Assembly: GCA_002423675.1 (NCBI GenBank)
Contig: DINM01000015.1
Location: 16,200 to 24,342, forward strand
DNA from: Verrucomicrobia bacterium UBA5540
GTDB taxonomy: Bacteria > Verrucomicrobiota > Kiritimatiellia > Kiritimatiellales > Tichowtungiaceae
Direction of reading: 5' to 3'
Length of the DNA stretch: 8,143 nucleotides
Both the position numbers and the translations under genes were made by a program. Of this stretch, positions 1 through 6,826 are shown in pieces; the first letter of the stretch is position 1, and every line of letters starts with the position of its first letter. The notes beneath the pieces were generated by a model, which saw only the letters and a list, made by a program, of their open reading frames with translations, was not told the origin of the DNA and ran no database searches.

Positions 1-878
1 ACCTCCTTTGGCCCGGCGGTCAGATAGCTGATCAGGCCGAGCGTGTGGTAGCCGGTGCGGGCGATCTGGTCGAGTCCGCTTTCAGTCACGTTATATTCTT
101 TCAGAAACTCGGCGGCTTCGGCCTCGTCCATGCCGATCAGATCCTCTTCCATCTTCGCGCAGATCTTGACGGTATCGGCCCCTTTGGAATCGGCGTAGGC
201 GCGGACGGCTTTCACGGAGTCATTGTCTTCAGCCATGCCCGCTTCGTCCACATTGGCGCAGTAGATGATCTTTTTATCGGTCAGCAACGGCGACTCTTTC
301 AGGAACGCCTGAATATCGTCGGTGTCGTGTTCCGGAAAGCTGACGGCGGGTCTGCCTTCGCCGAGGTGCGCCATCAGACGTTTTACAGCGGCCAGCTGTT
401 CGGCGATCTTCTTATCGTTGCGCGCCAGTTTTTCCATCCGTTGTGCGCGGGTTTCCAAGGTTTGGAAGTCGGACAAAATCAGCTCGGTTTCAATCACGTC
501 GATGTCGCGCTGCGGATCGACGGAGCCGTCCACATGCACCACATTTTCATCTTCAAAGCAGCGGATCACGTGGAGCAGGGCATCGGTCTCGCGTACGTTG
601 GCGAGGAACTTGTTGCCGAGCCCTTCGCCGCGGCTCGCGCCTTTCACGAGGCCTGCGATATCGACGAAATCAACCGTGGCATAAACCACTTTTTTCGGAT
701 GGGCCATCGTTGCCAGTTTATTCACCCGCGGATCGGGAACCGGCACGATCGCCTTGTTCGGTTCAATCGTGCAGAACGGATAATTGGCAGCTTCCGCGTT
801 CTGTGCGCGCGTCAGCGCGTTGAAAATCGTCGATTTTCCAACGTTTGGAAGACCCAGAATACCAATGCTCAAACTCAT
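1..878 (-). CDS. ychF: YchF/OLA1-family nucleotide-binding ATPase, C-terminus cut by window edge
   Basis: YchF is a universally conserved P-loop protein of the Obg group that associates with ribosomes and hydrolyses ATP rather than GTP. About 292 residues are visible, so roughly the last 70 are missing (family length is about 365). The sequence shows the P-loop GLPNVGKS (9-16), the DFVDIAGLVKGAS switch II region (70-82), and NVDE (209-212) where GTPases have NKxD, which is the YchF substitution linked to ATP use. A helical finger insert follows at about 128-200. The TGS domain begins near 285 with YLTAGPKEV. The start at 878 is supported by GGAG seven bases upstream and by the canonical MSLSIGILGLPNVGKS beginning. 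It is the last visible gene of the minus-strand block. Its codons 138-142 (F-Q-T-L-E) contain a copy of a palindromic word repeated in this window. Identification is very secure. Confidence 0.97.
   Translation of the reverse strand, partial: MSLSIGILGLPNVGKSTIFNALTRAQNAEAANYPFCTIEPNKAIVPVPDPRVNKLATMAHPKKVVYATVDFVDIAGLVKGASRGEGLGNKFLANVRETDALLHVIRCFEDENVVHVDGSVDPQRDIDVIETELILSDFQTLETRAQRMEKLARNDKKIAEQLAAVKRLMAHLGEGRPAVSFPEHDTDDIQAFLKESPLLTDKKIIYCANVDEAGMAEDNDSVKAVRAYADSKGADTVKICAKMEEDLIGMDEAEAAEFLKEYNVTESGLDQIARTGYHTLGLISYLTAGPKE
453..467. repeat. TTCCAA-N3-TTGGAA palindrome, copy inside ychF
   Basis: Reads TTCCAAGGTTTGGAA. On the coding minus strand it is in frame as TTC-CAA-ACC-TTG-GAA (F-Q-T-L-E), in the variable helical finger region of YchF. 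It has the same six-base arms and three-base spacer as the copies at 2286-2300 and 5014-5028. Confidence 0.6.
836..850. repeat. TTCCAA-N3-TTGGAA match within the ychF P-loop codons
   Basis: Reads TTCCAACGTTTGGAA. Here the word falls on codons for L-P-N-V-G-K of the invariant P-loop, in a different frame from the other two coding copies. Protein constraint alone may explain it, so it is the least convincing member of the set. Confidence 0.35.
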
Positions 879-885
879 AGCTTTA

Positions 886-902
886 CTCCGTAAAAGCCGG
901 AG
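886..902 (-). promoter_or_regulatory. Small hairpin covering the ychF ribosome binding site
   Basis: On the minus strand CTCCG, a 7-nt loop and CGGAG form a 5-bp stem. The right arm contains the GGAG Shine-Dalgarno of ychF, seven bases from its ATG. The pairing is seen directly. Any effect on translation is inference, because a 5-bp stem is weak. Confidence 0.35.
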
Positions 903-910
903 AAGTTAGC

Positions 911-940
911 CGCAAAAGCGCGCAAAGGCCACAAAAAAGC
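911..940. repeat. Degenerate 10-bp tandem, three units
   Basis: Three successive decamers (cgcaaaagcg, cgcaaaggcc, acaaaaaagc) share a C-x-C/A-C-AAA core. They fill most of the short gap between the acetyltransferase stop and the ychF start. The period is visible but the units have diverged. No function can be assigned. Confidence 0.4.
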
Positions 941-945
941 GTCGT

Positions 946-2109
946 TTAGCGCTCGATGTTAAAGTTGTGGATTTTCCCGGAGGCGATAATCCGCTGCAAC
1001 AGGGTCGAGATGATCGGGATTTTCGGAAAGACAACGAGGTGCCAGATCGGCCGGTGCTGTACATTCCATTTGGCGAGAATCGGCGGGGCGGAGACCAGAT
1101 TGATTTCATCGAACCGGCCCGAGTCAGCGGCGGCCTGAATGACGCGCAACATGAGCAGATTGCCGGGTGAGGCTTCGGAGAACTCTTTGTCATAGGCCAT
1201 TTTGAGGATGTACAGCGTCCGTCCGCTGATCATGGCGTAGTGCGCGGCGATGGTGCGATCGCCGGAATCGAGAAAACTGAAGCCCATTCGGTTTTGAGCC
1301 GCGAGCCCTTCGGCAGCTTCGGTAAACATTTCCGCACAGCCCGCAAAATTTTTGACGGCAGTTTTTTTCTCTCCCTTCCAGTTGCGGGTTTCGACATCGA
1401 GAAAGCGGGCCGTGTTTTCCCTGGCGGACCGGGAGGTTTCGCAGAACCGGAACTGAACGTCCGGAAGTTTTTCCAGTGCACGGCCGGCGCGCCGCAGGTT
1501 CTGCCGGAGTTTCGCGGCGAGCCCGGCAAGATAGACGTTGCCGCTTTCCGGCAGCGGAATGAATGCTTCGCTACCGGCCGGTTTCTGCACAAAGCACAGG
1601 CGGTGTTTTTGTCCGGTCAGATACTGGACAGAGGCATAGTGCTCCGGAACGTGTTTGAGGCTGAGGCAGGGAATGGAGCGGGGAATGCGGCATAGATAGT
1701 CCATGAAAATGCCGAAAACCTCCTCGCGGCCGGGCGGAGCAATGCAGTCCGTTCCACTTGTGTGCGCGAAGTGGTACGGCAGTTTGAAGAGCCGCAGAGA
1801 AAACCCGAGGGCGCCGACTGCATAGCTGGAAACCAGCGGCAGGATTCCGATCAGCCGGTCGTTTTCATAGGCAAAAAGGCAGAACCATTGCTCCGGCGGA
1901 TGCACCAGATTCTTAAAAAAGGCGCACATCCACGGATAGGATAGAAGCGGCGAGAGCCGGGTCGCTTTTTCGAACAGATCGTTCCATGCCTCCGCGTGTT
2001 CAGCCAGTTCATCGAGCGTACGAACATCAATCAGCCGAATTCCGGCGGGCGGACGGAAGTTCCCCCGGCGGGGCAGGCCGTACTGTTTGGATACAACCTT
2101 CATCATCAT
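946..2109 (-). CDS. GNAT-superfamily acetyltransferase of the CelD/BcsL (Acetyltransf_6) type
   Basis: This 387-aa soluble protein has the two-part layout of the CelD/BcsL-like acyltransferases often found near polysaccharide genes. An N-terminal half runs from L-I-D-V-R-T (26-31) through Y-E-N-D-R-L-I-G-I-L-P-L (81-92). The C-terminal GNAT half carries the family hallmarks L-A-A-K-L-R-Q-N-L-R-R-A (197-208) and A-Y-D-K-E-F-S-E-A-S-P-G-N-L-L (305-319). Its acceptor substrate cannot be read from sequence; cell-surface sugar or peptide acylation is a family-level guess. The reading frame opens with three consecutive ATGs. The third (2103) is best placed for the AGGA five bases upstream, so the real protein may be 385 aa. 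It lies 11 nt after the unassigned gene upstream and is probably cotranscribed with it. No signal peptide or membrane segment is seen. Confidence 0.85.
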   Translation of the reverse strand: MMMKVVSKQYGLPRRGNFRPPAGIRLIDVRTLDELAEHAEAWNDLFEKATRLSPLLSYPWMCAFFKNLVHPPEQWFCLFAYENDRLIGILPLVSSYAVGALGFSLRLFKLPYHFAHTSGTDCIAPPGREEVFGIFMDYLCRIPRSIPCLSLKHVPEHYASVQYLTGQKHRLCFVQKPAGSEAFIPLPESGNVYLAGLAAKLRQNLRRAGRALEKLPDVQFRFCETSRSARENTARFLDVETRNWKGEKKTAVKNFAGCAEMFTEAAEGLAAQNRMGFSFLDSGDRTIAAHYAMISGRTLYILKMAYDKEFSEASPGNLLMLRVIQAAADSGRFDEINLVSAPPILAKWNVQHRPIWHLVVFPKIPIISTLLQRIIASGKIHNFNIER

Positions 2110-2120
2110 CCTGTTGTTTT

Positions 2121-3077
2121 TCAGGCGGAGTACGTTGTCGCGAGGCGGACGGCTTCAAGGAATTTTTCGCGCAGTTCGGCGATGCGCGGCTCGTCCGATG
2201 AAAAGGCGGCGAGTACTTCCTGCTCGCTGAGTTCTTTCGGCTCTTTGATGGAGAGTGCCTCGAGCGCTTTGGTAAATGCCTGTTTTTCCAAACCTTGGAA
2301 ACGGATTTCCTGCGGAATGCGCTCGATCAGGTCGCGATAGCCCGCAATGACCGGTCCCCACGTTTCGGAATCCTCAAAACGGTTGAAAACCTTGTTCGAT
2401 TCCTCCCAATAGGGACTTTTTTTACCGGCGAGCAGGGCGAAGAAGGAGGCGGCCAGTTTCTGCGCGATGCCTTCTTCGCCGCCGACCGGACGTTTCGGGA
2501 AAAGGAGCTTTTCGTGTTTTTCGATCAGTGCGTGCAGAATGGTCTCGAAGAAATAGACCGTTTCGGTTTTCGGCGGTTTGCCGCCGAGCAGGCCGACGAC
2601 TTCTTCCTGAACTTTTTCGATTTCCGCGAGTTTCAGTTCCGGATCAATGACCAGAAAGGATTCGCCGGTCTTCTTGTGTTCATAAACGCGGATTTTGGTT
2701 CGGTCTTCGCGGATCTGGACGTCTTTTTCGACCAGAATTTTTTTACGTTCGAGCATGATGGCAAGAATGTAGATGGCGTTGGTGTCGTCGGCGTCTTCTT
2801 TGGCAACCATGTTGCGCAGGAGCGTTTCGGCGTTTTCTTTTTTCACCACTTCGGTCGGCGGCGGCGGAACACGGAAAATGCTTTTCCATGCGCTGAGGCC
2901 GTGATCGGGCTTCTGTTCGTTCCACCAGGAGAGCTTGTAGTCTTCGCGGACATATTCGCCGTCCTTGAAGAGCAGGCGGGTCATGATTTCTTCTTTATCG
3001 GCGAAGGATTCGTTCGTTCCGGCGCAGAGGTCGGAACGTCGTTTAATCTGCCAGCTTTCTTCGCGTACGTTTGCCAT
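2121..3077 (-). CDS. Conserved-looking protein of unknown function, 318 aa
   Basis: I cannot assign a function. The protein is charged and soluble, with no signal peptide or membrane helix. The N-terminus has W9-x-I-K-x-R, C18-A-G-T and F-A-D-K-E-E (25-30), then Y-V-R-E-D-Y (42-47) and W51-W52. A short proline run (71-74) is followed by a helical block (about 80-165) containing Y-I-L-A-I-M-L-E-R-K-K and V-Y-E-H-K-K-T-G-E. The C-terminal part (about 170-318) looks all-helical. The Cys/Trp-rich start resembles uncharacterised proteins I associate with Verrucomicrobia/Planctomycetes-type genomes, which is memory-based inference. I chose ATG 3077 because the N-terminal motif looks conserved. However, no clear Shine-Dalgarno precedes it, and an internal ATG at 2984 with upstream AAGAA is an alternative. 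It is the first gene of the minus-strand unit and is divergent from nifA. Codons 260-264 (F-Q-G-L-E) contain a copy of the TTCCAA palindrome. Confidence 0.75.
   Translation of the reverse strand: MANVREESWQIKRRSDLCAGTNESFADKEEIMTRLLFKDGEYVREDYKLSWWNEQKPDHGLSAWKSIFRVPPPPTEVVKKENAETLLRNMVAKEDADDTNAIYILAIMLERKKILVEKDVQIREDRTKIRVYEHKKTGESFLVIDPELKLAEIEKVQEEVVGLLGGKPPKTETVYFFETILHALIEKHEKLLFPKRPVGGEEGIAQKLAASFFALLAGKKSPYWEESNKVFNRFEDSETWGPVIAGYRDLIERIPQEIRFQGLEKQAFTKALEALSIKEPKELSEQEVLAAFSSDEPRIAELREKFLEAVRLATTYSA
2286..2300. repeat. TTCCAA-N3-TTGGAA palindrome, copy inside the unassigned gene
   Basis: Reads TTCCAAACCTTGGAA, flanked by T and A so that the arms extend to seven bases. On the coding strand it is in frame as TTC-CAA-GGT-TTG-GAA (F-Q-G-L-E, residues 260-264). 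That is the same codon register as the in-frame copy in ychF. Confidence 0.6.
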
Positions 3078-3119
3078 AGGAGAAACAGGGTACAGAGCTG
3101 ATCGTCTTTTTCAATTCAA

Positions 3120-3132
3120 TTGAGGGCCTCAA
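3120..3132. repeat. 13-bp palindrome in the divergent intergenic region (possible operator)
   Basis: TTGAGG-G-CCTCAA is a perfect inverted repeat around one central base. It lies 43 bp upstream of the minus-strand gene start and about 30 bp upstream of the sigma54-like element before nifA. The position between two divergent genes suits a regulator site. No known consensus is recognised. Confidence 0.4.
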
Positions 3133-3161
3133 CGGGGATGAATCAGAAATGGAGTCCCGGC

Positions 3162-3177
3162 TGGTATCAAAAATGCT
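3162..3177 (+). promoter_or_regulatory. Candidate sigma54 (-24/-12) promoter for nifA
   Basis: TGGTATCAAAAATGCT has GG and GC dinucleotides exactly ten bases apart and TGGYAY at the -24 side, matching the sigma54 layout. The -12 side is ATGC rather than the preferred TTGC. Predicted transcription would start near 3188, about 46 nt before the nifA ATG. If real, nifA would itself depend on an activator (NtrC-like or its own product). Confidence 0.45.
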
Positions 3178-3209
3178 TTAAACACAGTTAAATACGTCAT
3201 TTTCTCACA

Positions 3210-3215
3210 TATAAT
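3210..3215 (+). promoter_or_regulatory. Candidate sigma70-type -10 box upstream of nifA
   Basis: A perfect TATAAT sits 18 bp before the nifA ATG. The -35 region is poor (TTAAAT at 3188-3193, 16-bp spacer). Transcription from it would leave a leader of only about 12 nt, and no Shine-Dalgarno is visible before the ATG. It is an alternative or a basal promoter beside the sigma54-like element. Confidence 0.35.
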
Positions 3216-3233
3216 TACAAATACGAATTTATC

Positions 3234-4835
3234 ATGGACAATAAAGACAAAATTGAACTCCCAAAAGGGGTGGCCTGTCCGGGCCTTGGTGTGTGTGATG
3301 CGCGCCATATTCGTGATCTCGATACGCTGGAGTTAGTCGCAAAAACACTGGCGACCCGTACTGATCAGAACCGGATGCTTCGCGATGTGCTCGCACTGCT
3401 GGAACAGCGGCGCGGGATGCTTCATTGCACTATTATGCTTTTGACACCTGACGGGAAAGAGCTGGTTCTCGAAGCAGAAAGCTCCGGTTTTGCCGACGGC
3501 GGCGCACGGTACCGCCGCGGCGAAGGAGTCACCGGGCGCGTATTGGAAGCAGGAGAGACTATTGTTGTTCCGCTTGTTTCGGAAGAGCCGCGTTTCCAGT
3601 TCCGCGTTCATCAGCGAACAAAAAGTCCGCAGCGCGATGTCAGTTTTATCTGCGTGCCAATTCGGCTCGAAAACGAAGTAATCGGAACCTTGTCCGCGGA
3701 TCTGGCGGCGCAGGATTCATCGCGTCTGCAGGAAACGGCGCAGCTTTTGGAAATCATCGCCAGTCTAATTGCCAACGACGTCAGCGCACGCCGGGCATCG
3801 CGCGCCGAACGCGAGCTGCTTGAGGCGGAAAACCGGCGCCTGCTGACGCAGGTGCAGGATAAGTTCCGCCCCGGCAATATGGTCGGCGAGTCGGGCGAAA
3901 TGCAGAATGTTTTTGCGCGCGTTCATCAGGTGGCATCGGCCGATACCACGGTGCTCATTCGCGGCGAGTCGGGAACCGGGAAAGAACTGATCGCCTCGGC
4001 CATTCATTACAACAGCCGCCGCAAAGACAAGCCGTTCATTAAGGTCAACTGCTCGGCGTTGAGTGAATCGCTGCTTGAAAGCGAACTGTTCGGTCACGAA
4101 AAGGGTGCGTTCACCGGAGCGCTCTATAAACGCATCGGGCGACTCGAAGAGGCGGAAAGCGGTACGCTTTTTCTGGATGAACTCGGCGATTTCTCCCCCG
4201 CTATTCAGGTCAAGCTGTTGCGCGTCATTCAAGAGCGCGAGTACGAGCGCGTCGGTAGTAACAAAACCATAAAGGCCGATGTACGGATTGTTGCGGCCAC
4301 CAACCGCGACCTCGAACGGGCGGTGCGCGAGGAAAAATTCCGCGACGACCTTTATTACCGCATCAACGTATTTCCCGTTGTTCTGCCGCCGCTACGCGAG
4401 CGCCGCAGCGATATTCTGCTGCTCGCTAACCATTTTGTAGAGAAGTATGCCGCGCGCATCGGCCATCCGATCCGCCGGATCAGCACCTCGGCAATCAATC
4501 TGCTGATGACCTATCACTGGCCGGGCAACGTGCGCGAACTTGAAAACTGCATCGAGCACGCCGTTCTTCTTTGTACGGACGGCGTCATCTATGGCCGCCA
4601 CCTGCCGCCGACGTTGCAAACACCGACGATGGCTGACCGTCCGATGGAAGGCAGCATGAAGCAGCAGGTGGATATGCTGGAGCGGGATCTGATTATCGAA
4701 GCGCTTAAGCGGCATAATGGCAATGTGACGGCGGCGGCCCGTGAGCTGGGCATCACCGGGCGCATGGTTCGTTACAAGATCGAAAAGCTCGACGTCGACT
4801 ACGACCGCTTCTTCAAGCGTAAAGCGAAACGCTGA
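3234..4835 (+). CDS. nifA: NifA-type sigma54-dependent transcriptional activator of nitrogen fixation
   Basis: This 533-aa cytoplasmic enhancer-binding protein would activate sigma54 polymerase at nif promoters. Domains in order are an N-terminal leader with C15-P-G-L-G-V-C21, a GAF sensor (about 32-182), a charged linker helix, an AAA+ domain (about 215-450) and a C-terminal Fis-type HTH (about 485-520). Visible motifs are Walker A GESGTGKE (244-251), the sigma54 loop GAFTGA (291-296), Walker B TLFLDE (311-316) and F-R-D-D-L-Y-Y-R-I-N-V-F (369-380). The ending R-M-V-R-Y-K-I-E-K-L plus D-Y-D-R-F-F is typical of NifA. The rhizobial oxygen-sensing C-x11-C-x19-C-x4-C signature between AAA+ and HTH is absent, and no nifL is in the window. 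No Shine-Dalgarno is evident, but the next Met (residue 48) would cut into the GAF domain, so ATG 3234 is kept. It lies 360 bp upstream of nifH on the same strand. Confidence 0.92.
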   Translation: MDNKDKIELPKGVACPGLGVCDARHIRDLDTLELVAKTLATRTDQNRMLRDVLALLEQRRGMLHCTIMLLTPDGKELVLEAESSGFADGGARYRRGEGVTGRVLEAGETIVVPLVSEEPRFQFRVHQRTKSPQRDVSFICVPIRLENEVIGTLSADLAAQDSSRLQETAQLLEIIASLIANDVSARRASRAERELLEAENRRLLTQVQDKFRPGNMVGESGEMQNVFARVHQVASADTTVLIRGESGTGKELIASAIHYNSRRKDKPFIKVNCSALSESLLESELFGHEKGAFTGALYKRIGRLEEAESGTLFLDELGDFSPAIQVKLLRVIQEREYERVGSNKTIKADVRIVAATNRDLERAVREEKFRDDLYYRINVFPVVLPPLRERRSDILLLANHFVEKYAARIGHPIRRISTSAINLLMTYHWPGNVRELENCIEHAVLLCTDGVIYGRHLPPTLQTPTMADRPMEGSMKQQVDMLERDLIIEALKRHNGNVTAAARELGITGRMVRYKIEKLDVDYDRFFKRKAKR

Positions 4836-4839
4836 AAAC

Positions 4840-4860
4840 CCGCCGGACATCCGGCGGTTT
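4840..4860 (+). terminator. Hairpin after nifA, probable (weak) intrinsic terminator
   Basis: CCGCCGG, loop ACAT and CCGGCGG form a perfect 7-bp GC stem four bases after the nifA stop. Only three T residues follow, so termination may be partial. The last T is also the first base of an operator-like repeat. Confidence 0.6.
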
Positions 4861-4875
4861 GACAATTCCTTCACT
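4860..4875 (+). promoter_or_regulatory. Operator-like 16-bp element, copy 1
   Basis: TGACAATTCCTTCACT. It matches copies 2 and 3 at every position of TGACAATTNYTTCMCT. It abuts the nifA hairpin, centred about 274 bp before the predicted nifH transcription start, and faces copy 2 across 13 bp. Confidence 0.55.
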
Positions 4876-4888
4876 CTGCATGATGAAG

Positions 4889-4904
4889 AGGGAAACAATT
4901 GTCA
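4889..4904 (-). promoter_or_regulatory. Operator-like 16-bp element, copy 2 (inverted)
   Basis: On the minus strand it reads TGACAATTGTTTCCCT. It is inverted relative to copies 1 and 3, and its TGACAATT end contains an 8-bp self-palindrome (ACAATTGT, 4895-4902). Confidence 0.5.
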
Positions 4905-4957
4905 TGTTGTTTTATAAACCGTTTGTTTCCATGATGATATAAGCTGTTCGTTTCGCG

Positions 4958-4968
4958 GTTCGCCGAAC
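4958..4968. repeat. 11-bp palindrome GTTCG-C-CGAAC
   Basis: A perfect dyad lies five bases before operator-like copy 3. An additional GTTCG at 4946-4950 could pair alternatively with the right arm. It may be a separate regulator half-site pair or chance; its role is unknown. Confidence 0.35.
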
Positions 4969-4972
4969 GATG

Positions 4973-4988
4973 TGACAATTATTTCACT
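4973..4988 (+). promoter_or_regulatory. Operator-like 16-bp element, copy 3
   Basis: TGACAATTATTTCACT, centred about 160 bp upstream of the predicted nifH start site, which is within the usual range for an enhancer of a sigma54 promoter. The word has weak dyad character (TGA-N8-TCA). Confidence 0.55.
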
Positions 4989-5003
4989 TGAGCGTCTGGC
5001 TGA

Positions 5004-6020
<1,017 letters not shown>

Positions 6021-6049
6021 GCAGATCCATTAAGTAAAAGGAGAAAATC

Positions 6050-6382
6050 ATGTCTAAACTTTTAATTCGTTCCATTGTCCGCCCCGAGAAAGCGGATGTC
6101 GTGATGAAGGCGCTGTTCGAAGCCGGCTATCCGGCCGTCACCAAAGTTCCGGTTTGCGGACGCGGCAAGCAGCGCGGCCTCAAAGTCGGCGAAGTGACCT
6201 ACGATGAGCTGCCGAAAGAAATGCTGATGACAGTTGTTCCGGAGTCCGACAAAGAGTTCGTGGTGAAAGCCGTTCTCTCGGTCGCGAAGACGGGCGAGAA
6301 GGGCAACTTCGGCGACGGCAAGATCTTCATTTCCCCGGTCGAAGAGGTCTACACCATCAGCTCCGGCGTCAAAGAGGCGTAA
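6050..6382 (+). CDS. nifI1: Nitrogenase-regulatory PII-family protein NifI1
   Basis: NifI1 acts with NifI2 as a GlnB-like complex. In methanogens it binds NifDK and shuts off nitrogenase when fixed nitrogen is plentiful, with 2-oxoglutarate and ATP relieving inhibition. The 110-aa sequence shows the family N-terminus I-R-S-I-V-R-P-E-K (6-14), the C-G-R-G-K-Q-R-G-L-K-V-G segment (36-47), a T-loop with Y51-D-E-L-P-K, and the PII nucleotide-binding signature G-D-G-K-I-F (88-93). AAGGAG lies six bases before the ATG. It is 29 nt after nifH and 30 nt before nifI2, the standard position between nifH and nifD. Whether Y51 is modified cannot be told from sequence. Confidence 0.95.
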   Translation: MSKLLIRSIVRPEKADVVMKALFEAGYPAVTKVPVCGRGKQRGLKVGEVTYDELPKEMLMTVVPESDKEFVVKAVLSVAKTGEKGNFGDGKIFISPVEEVYTISSGVKEA

Positions 6383-6412
6383 ACCGGCCTCGCGCCGAAC
6401 AAGGAGATTTCA

Positions 6413-6826
6413 ATGAAAGAAGTAATGGCAGTAATCCGGATGAATAAAATCAACGACACCAAGCGTGCGTTGAACGCCGCCGGAATCACCTCATTCACCG
6501 CAACGGGACGGGTGCTGGGTCGCGGAAAGGGTCTGGTTGACTATCGCATTCTGCACGGAGCCGAAGAGGGCGCGCCGGAAGCGATCGCTCAGCTGGGAGA
6601 CGGCCCGCGCCTTGTGCCGAAGCGGATGATCACGGTGGTTGTGTCCGACGACTGGGTCGAACGCACCGTTGAGGCGATCATCAAAACCAATCAGACCGGC
6701 AATGCGGGCGACGGAAAAATCTTCGTCCTGCCGATTCTGGAAGCAACCCGCGTTCGCACCGGAGAGACCGTAACCGGTCCGTCGGGCGGAACTGTACTCG
6801 ACTCTTCAGCTGGAGGTGTGAAATGA
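6413..6826 (+). CDS. nifI2: Nitrogenase-regulatory PII-family protein NifI2
   Basis: This is the partner of NifI1 in the hetero-oligomeric switch that controls NifDK activity. At 137 aa it has the NifI2-type start M-K-E-V-M-A-V-I-R-M-N-K (1-12). L-G-R-G-K-G-L-V-D-Y (35-44) precedes a long T-loop with G-A-E-E-G-A-P-E-A-I-A-Q-L. The second PII signature is N-A-G-D-G-K-I-F-V-L-P (96-106). A Gly/Ser-rich tail follows the V-R-T-G-E (113-117) end of the PII fold. AAGGAG lies six bases before the ATG. The stop overlaps the nifD start (ATGA), which suggests translational coupling. Confidence 0.94.
   Translation: MKEVMAVIRMNKINDTKRALNAAGITSFTATGRVLGRGKGLVDYRILHGAEEGAPEAIAQLGDGPRLVPKRMITVVVSDDWVERTVEAIIKTNQTGNAGDGKIFVLPILEATRVRTGETVTGPSGGTVLDSSAGGVK

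Noticed and set aside
45..893. Long plus-strand open frame opposite ychF (282 codons)
   Set aside because: It is antisense to a secure ychF with intact family motifs, has no recognisable domain, and reflects the GC-biased third positions of the true gene.
2295..3101. Long plus-strand open frame opposite the unassigned gene (268 codons)
   Set aside because: Its product is a Phe-rich string (FF, FFF runs) typical of the antisense of Lys/Glu-rich coding sequence. The minus frame has normal composition and good operon spacing.
3816..4832. Rhizobial-type oxygen-sensing cysteine cluster in NifA
   Set aside because: Only scattered cysteines (C273, C439, C447) are present after the GAF domain. The C-x11-C-x19-C-x4-C spacing is not met.
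4971..4988. CRP/FNR- or Rex-like site TGTGA...TCACT
   Set aside because: The half-sites are eight bases apart rather than the six required for CRP or Rex, and FNR uses TTGAT-N4-ATCAA. The match fits better as copy 3 of the local 16-bp repeat.
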